Origin: an uncultured Clostridia bacterium
GTDB lineage: Bacteria; Bacillota; Clostridia; TANB77; CAG-508
NCBI GenBank assembly: GCA_949448405.1
Contig: CASTFX010000045.1
Coordinates: 1-8,279 of the forward strand
Direction: 5' to 3'
DNA: 8,279 nt
Made by a program: the position numbers and the translations under genes. The notes beneath the pieces are model-generated. The model saw nothing but the letters and a program-made list of their open reading frames with translations, was not told the DNA's origin and did not search any database. Shown one piece after another: positions 5,850-8,279 of this stretch (position 1 is the stretch's first letter; each line of letters opens with the position of its first letter).

Positions 5850-6158
5850 TTATTTTAATTTGCTTCCGCATTTTTTACAAACACGTACTTTTTCATCTTT
5901 TTCTATAACATATCCTAATCTTGCAGGCTTATTGCATTTTGGACATACCACATTTACTTTGCTACTATGTATAGCGCATTCTACTGGTATTATTCCTCCT
6001 TCTTCGCCTTGTTTTCTAGGTTTTACATGTCTTTTTCTAACATTTACACCTTTAACAATTACTTTTTCTGTTTTTGGTATAACTTCTAGAACTTCTCCTT
6101 TTTTGCCTTTATCATTTCCTGATAATATGCAAACTGTATCGCCTTTTTTTATTTTCAT
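5850..6158 (-). CDS. rplX: 50S ribosomal protein L24 with C-terminal zinc ribbon
   Basis: L24 is an early assembly-initiating protein of the large subunit near the exit tunnel. The 102-residue protein has the KOW motif at its N-terminus (MKIKKGDTVCILSGNDKGKK, residues 1-20; VIVKGVN near 33-39), a basic segment RKRHVKPRKQ, and GGIIPVECAIHSSKV. The C-terminal part has cysteines 72 and 75 (CPKC) and 94 and 97 (CKKC), which should form a zinc ribbon. Many Bacillota L24 proteins, including that of Bacillus subtilis, lack these cysteines; the Cys-containing form is known for example in Thermus. The ATG at 6156-6158 has AGAGGTGA about 10 bases upstream. It follows rplN after an unusually long 172-base gap. 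Confidence 0.97.
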   Translation of the reverse strand: MKIKKGDTVCILSGNDKGKKGEVLEVIPKTEKVIVKGVNVRKRHVKPRKQGEEGGIIPVECAIHSSKVNVVCPKCNKPARLGYVIEKDEKVRVCKKCGSKLK

Positions 6159-6330
6159 ATTTTAATTTTCACCTCTTTATTATATTCTTAACCTTATCAG
6201 TTTTTAAAGCTACAACTTAAAATTTGTATAATTAGGTTTAGCTATTTTGCAAGCTTCATTAACAAATTTTACGTTTTCGCATCTTTAATTTATAACTCTT
6301 AAATGGATACTAGCCATTTTCGTTAATCTA
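6159..6330 (-). other. 172-base structured gap between rplN and rplX
   Basis: rplN and rplX usually lie close together; here the gap is the longest in the window. I see no gene-like frame. The main structure is AAAATTTGT (6219-6227) with ACAAATTTT (6262-6270), a 9-bp perfect stem that can be lengthened past one bulged A by TAAT/ATTA (6229-6232 and 6258-6261). A small AAATGG/CCATTT hairpin lies at 6301-6319. No T-run suited to a terminator on the transcribed strand follows either. The rplX ribosome binding site is at the downstream edge (near 6167-6175). Confidence 0.5.
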
Positions 6331-6699
6331 TTAAAGAACTTCAGGTGCTAGAGATAATATTTTCATATAATCTTTCTCTCTTAACTCTCTAGCTACTGGA
6401 CCGAATATACGAGTTCCTTTTGGTGTTCCGTCTTCACGAATTATAACTGCTGCATTTTCATCAAATTTGATATAAGAACCATCAGCACGTCTTACACCTT
6501 TTTTGCTTCTTACTACTACTGCTTTTACAACGTCACCTTTTTTTACAACTCCTCCTGGTGTAGCATCTTTGACAGAAGCAACTATTATATCTCCTATATT
6601 GGCATATCTTCTATATGAACCACCTAAACATCTAATGCACATAATCTCTTTTGCACCAGTGTTATCAGCTACTTTTAATATACTTTGTTGTTGAACCAT
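6331..6699 (-). CDS. rplN: 50S ribosomal protein L14
   Basis: L14 binds 23S rRNA and contributes to the intersubunit bridges with 16S rRNA. The 122-residue protein is exactly the family length, starting MVQQQSILKVADNTGAKEIM, with CIRCLGGSYRRYANIGDIIV, a basic stretch VVRSKKGVRRADGSYIKFDE near 67-86, and the ending RIFGPVARELREKDYMKILS. The ATG at 6697-6699 has AAGGAGGA about 10-11 bases upstream. It is 26 bases after rpsQ; downstream the gap to rplX is abnormally long. Confidence 0.98.
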   Translation of the reverse strand: MVQQQSILKVADNTGAKEIMCIRCLGGSYRRYANIGDIIVASVKDATPGGVVKKGDVVKAVVVRSKKGVRRADGSYIKFDENAAVIIREDGTPKGTRIFGPVARELREKDYMKILSLAPEVL

Positions 6700-6725
6700 C
6701 TAACTTAGTTCCTCCTTCCTTTAAA

Positions 6726-6983
6726 TTATTTTTCTGCTTTTTCAAGTATTTCAACAACTCTCCATCTTTTTTGTTTAGATAAAGGTCTTGTTTCCATTAC
6801 TTTTACTTTATCTCCTATGTTACATTCATTTTTTTCGTCATGAGCTTTTAATTTATATGTTCTTTTCATAGTCTTTTTATAAGTACTATGTCTAACGCTT
6901 GTTTCAACTGATACTACTACTGTTTTATCCATTTTATCTGAAGTTACTGTACCAATCATAACTTTACGAAGATTTCTTTCCAT
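6726..6983 (-). CDS. rpsQ: 30S ribosomal protein S17
   Basis: S17 is a primary 16S rRNA-binding protein of the small-subunit body. The 85-residue product has MERNLRKVMIGTVTSDKMDK at the start, an OB-fold core with KTVVVSVET, KLKAHDEKNECNIGDKVKV, and the diagnostic METRPLSKQKRWRVVEI. Length is typical. The ATG at 6981-6983 is preceded by AGGAGAG with about 9-10 bases of spacing. It begins 5 bases after the rpmC stop, so its ribosome binding site lies in the end of rpmC. Confidence 0.98.
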   Translation of the reverse strand: MERNLRKVMIGTVTSDKMDKTVVVSVETSVRHSTYKKTMKRTYKLKAHDEKNECNIGDKVKVMETRPLSKQKRWRVVEILEKAEK

Positions 6984-6988
6984 AAGAT

Positions 6989-7198
6989 TTACTCTCCTTT
7001 CTTAGCAGTTTCTAATTCTCTTTGTCTTAATACTGTATTAATTCTAGCAATATCTTTTTTTACTTCTTTTATTTTCATAGGATTATCTAATCCGTTTGTT
7101 GCTAGGCTAAATCTTAATTTAAACAATTCTGTTTTTAATTCACCTAATTCTTTTTCAAGTTCTGGTGAAGACATTTCAGTTATTTTATTAATCTTCAT
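6989..7198 (-). CDS. rpmC: 50S ribosomal protein L29
   Basis: L29 is a small helical protein near the peptide exit tunnel, next to the binding site for chaperones and targeting factors. The 69-residue product starts MKINKITEMSSPELEKELGE and shows the family core LKTELFKLRFSLATNGLDNP and VKKDIARINTVLRQRELE. The frame continues four codons upstream through GTG codons, but the ATG at 7196-7198 gives the family N-terminus and has a GTGGTGA sequence just upstream. This start overlaps the last 11 bases of rplP (7188-7198) in another frame, implying coupled translation. Confidence 0.96.
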   Translation of the reverse strand: MKINKITEMSSPELEKELGELKTELFKLRFSLATNGLDNPMKIKEVKKDIARINTVLRQRELETAKKGE

Positions 7199-7619
7199 CA
7201 CTATCACCACTTTCTCTTACTACAAATTTTGAACTAACTGGTAGTTTGTTAGCAGCAAGTCTTAAAGCTTCTTTTGCTATATCTTCAGTAACACCCTCTA
7301 TCTCGAACATTACTCTTCCTGGTTTTACTTTAGCTACCCAATATTCAGGAGCTCCCTTACCTTTACCCATACGAGTTTCAGCAGGTTTCTTTGTTATTGG
7401 TTTGTCTGGGAATATTTTTATCCAAACTTTACCACCTCTTTTTATATAACGAGTCATGGCAATACGTGCAGCTTCTATTTGATTAGATTTTATTAATGCT
7501 GCACCTGTTGCTTGTAGTCCATATTCTCCATCAGTAACCTTTGTACCTCTTGAAGCTTTACCTCTGTTTCTACCTTTTTGCATTTTTCTATATTTTGTTC
7601 TTTTTGGCATTAATGGCAT
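7188..7619 (-). CDS. rplP: 50S ribosomal protein L16
   Basis: L16 lies near the A-site tRNA and the L7/L12 stalk base and is needed for late maturation of the large subunit. The 143-residue protein has MPKRTKYRKMQKGRNRG at the start, GEYGLQATGAALIKSNQIEA, ARIAMTRYIKRGGKVWIKIF (about 50-70), GKGAPEYWVAKVKPGRVMFE and an acidic tail. The ATG at 7617-7619 is chosen because AAGGAGGAG lies about 7 bases upstream; the alternative ATG three codons later (7608-7610) would also give a family-like start. It begins 2 bases after the rpsC stop, and its end overlaps rpmC by 11 bases. Confidence 0.97.
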   Translation of the reverse strand: MPLMPKRTKYRKMQKGRNRGKASRGTKVTDGEYGLQATGAALIKSNQIEAARIAMTRYIKRGGKVWIKIFPDKPITKKPAETRMGKGKGAPEYWVAKVKPGRVMFEIEGVTEDIAKEALRLAANKLPVSSKFVVRESGDSDED

Positions 7620-7621
7620 TA

Positions 7622-8279
7622 TTATTCTCCTCCTTCTGTTTTAGTTTTTTTAGTAGGAAGAACTTCTCCTTTATATATCCAAACTTTAACACCTATTTTT
7701 CCATAAGTTGTATCTGCTTCATAGAAACCATAGTCTATATCAGCTCTTAAAGTTTGAAGTGGAATTGTACCTTCTTTGTAGAATTCTGTTCTTGCCATGT
7801 CAGCTCCTGCTAATCTTCCTGATACAGATGTCTTTATTCCTAAAGCACCTGCTTTCATAGCCTTAGCCATTGCTTGTTTCATTGCACGTCTGAAAGATAC
7901 TCTCTTCTCTAATTGTGCACAGATACTTTCTGCAACTAATTGTGCATTAGTATCAAAATCTTTAACTTCTATGATATCAATTTTGATATCTTTTCCTATC
8001 ATTTTTTGTAATTCTGTTTTTAATGTTTCTACTAAAGTTCCACCTTTTCCTATTACTAGTCCTGGTTTTGCTGTATAAACATTAACTTTAACTAATTTTG
8101 TAGTTCTTTCAATTACTATTTTTGAAATACCACTAACAAATAATTTCTTCTTTACATATTCACGGATCTTATGGTCTTCTACTAGGTAATCTGAATAGTG
8201 TTTGCTATCTGCGTACCATTTTGAGTCCCAGTCACTTATTACACCTACTCTTAATCCATGTGGATGCATTTTTTGTCCC
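7622..8279 (-). CDS. rpsC: 30S ribosomal protein S3 (lacks only two bases of the start codon)
   Basis: S3 sits in the 30S head at the mRNA entry tunnel and takes part in the helicase activity of the ribosome. The minus strand enters the window as G-GGA-CAA-AAA-ATG-CAT, that is, the last base of a start codon followed by G-Q-K-M-H, which is the conserved MGQKMHPHGLRVGVI N-terminus. The real start therefore lies two bases outside the window, and the internal ATG at 8267-8269 is residue 5. The full protein would have 219 residues, as usual. It contains the type II KH motif VIGKGG (about 76-81), RVSFRRAMKQAMAKAMKAGA, SGRLAGADMARTE, and the ending TYGKIGVKVWIYKGEVLPTK. It is the most upstream gene here; rplV normally precedes it. 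Confidence 0.97.
   Translation of the reverse strand, partial: GQKMHPHGLRVGVISDWDSKWYADSKHYSDYLVEDHKIREYVKKKLFVSGISKIVIERTTKLVKVNVYTAKPGLVIGKGGTLVETLKTELQKMIGKDIKIDIIEVKDFDTNAQLVAESICAQLEKRVSFRRAMKQAMAKAMKAGALGIKTSVSGRLAGADMARTEFYKEGTIPLQTLRADIDYGFYEADTTYGKIGVKVWIYKGEVLPTKKTKTEGGE

Noticed and set aside
3061..6330. Homology between the rpsE-rplO and rplN-rplX gaps, and of the latter with the adk repeats
   Set aside because: Short shared strings (such as GGTTT with TTTGCA nearby, or AAATGGATACTAG against AAATGAGTATTGCTAG) can be aligned only with several gaps in AT-rich DNA; this is not strong enough to claim.
7199..7210. rpmC start at an upstream GTG, adding four residues
   Set aside because: The ATG at 7196-7198 gives the conserved L29 N-terminus, and the upstream GTG-GTG-ATA-GTG bases serve better as its ribosome binding region.
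1..8279. Defence island, CRISPR, toxin-antitoxin, prophage or integrative element
   Set aside because: Every gene of length is a recognised core gene in canonical order, and no spaced direct repeats, integrase, transposase or nuclease are present.

Overview
The window is a stretch of the conserved S10/spc ribosomal-protein superoperon, with every gene on the minus strand, so transcription runs from base 8279 towards base 1. The very AT-rich DNA, strong AGGAGG-type ribosome binding sites, a four-cysteine type Z S14 and a zinc-type adenylate kinase all point to a low-GC Bacillota, most likely an uncultured or poorly characterised clostridial lineage. The exact taxon cannot be read from this sequence.

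In transcription order the window holds rpsC (S3, lacking only the first two bases of its start codon), rplP (L16), rpmC (L29), rpsQ (S17), rplN (L14), rplX (L24), rplE (L5), rpsN/rpsZ (S14), rpsH (S8), rplF (L6), rplR (L18), rpsE (S5), rplO (L15), secY (frameshifted as sequenced), adk, and the first 86 codons of map, which runs off the left edge. This is the canonical order except that rpmD (L30), usually between rpsE and rplO, is absent. The first thirteen genes build the ribosome. SecY is the membrane channel at which exported and membrane proteins dock, Adk balances adenine nucleotides, and Map removes the initiator methionine from new proteins. I see no convincing internal promoter or Rho-independent terminator, so the whole stretch probably forms one polycistronic message.

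Most junctions are tight (from an 11-base overlap to 44 bases). Four are much longer (155, 172, 155 and 157 bases): rpsE-rplO, rplN-rplX, secY-adk and adk-map. All four carry inverted repeats. The two gaps flanking adk hold diverged copies of one small palindromic repeat in opposite orientations, so adk sits between an inverted pair; this is the least ordinary feature of the window. The other notable point is a one-base frameshift early in the essential gene secY, at the only in-frame CGG codon I could find, which most likely marks an extra base in the sequence.

I found no defence system, toxin-antitoxin, CRISPR array, tRNA/rRNA gene or transposase. This is a core housekeeping region, and the items of interest are the missing rpmD, the structured gaps, the repeats and the secY frameshift.
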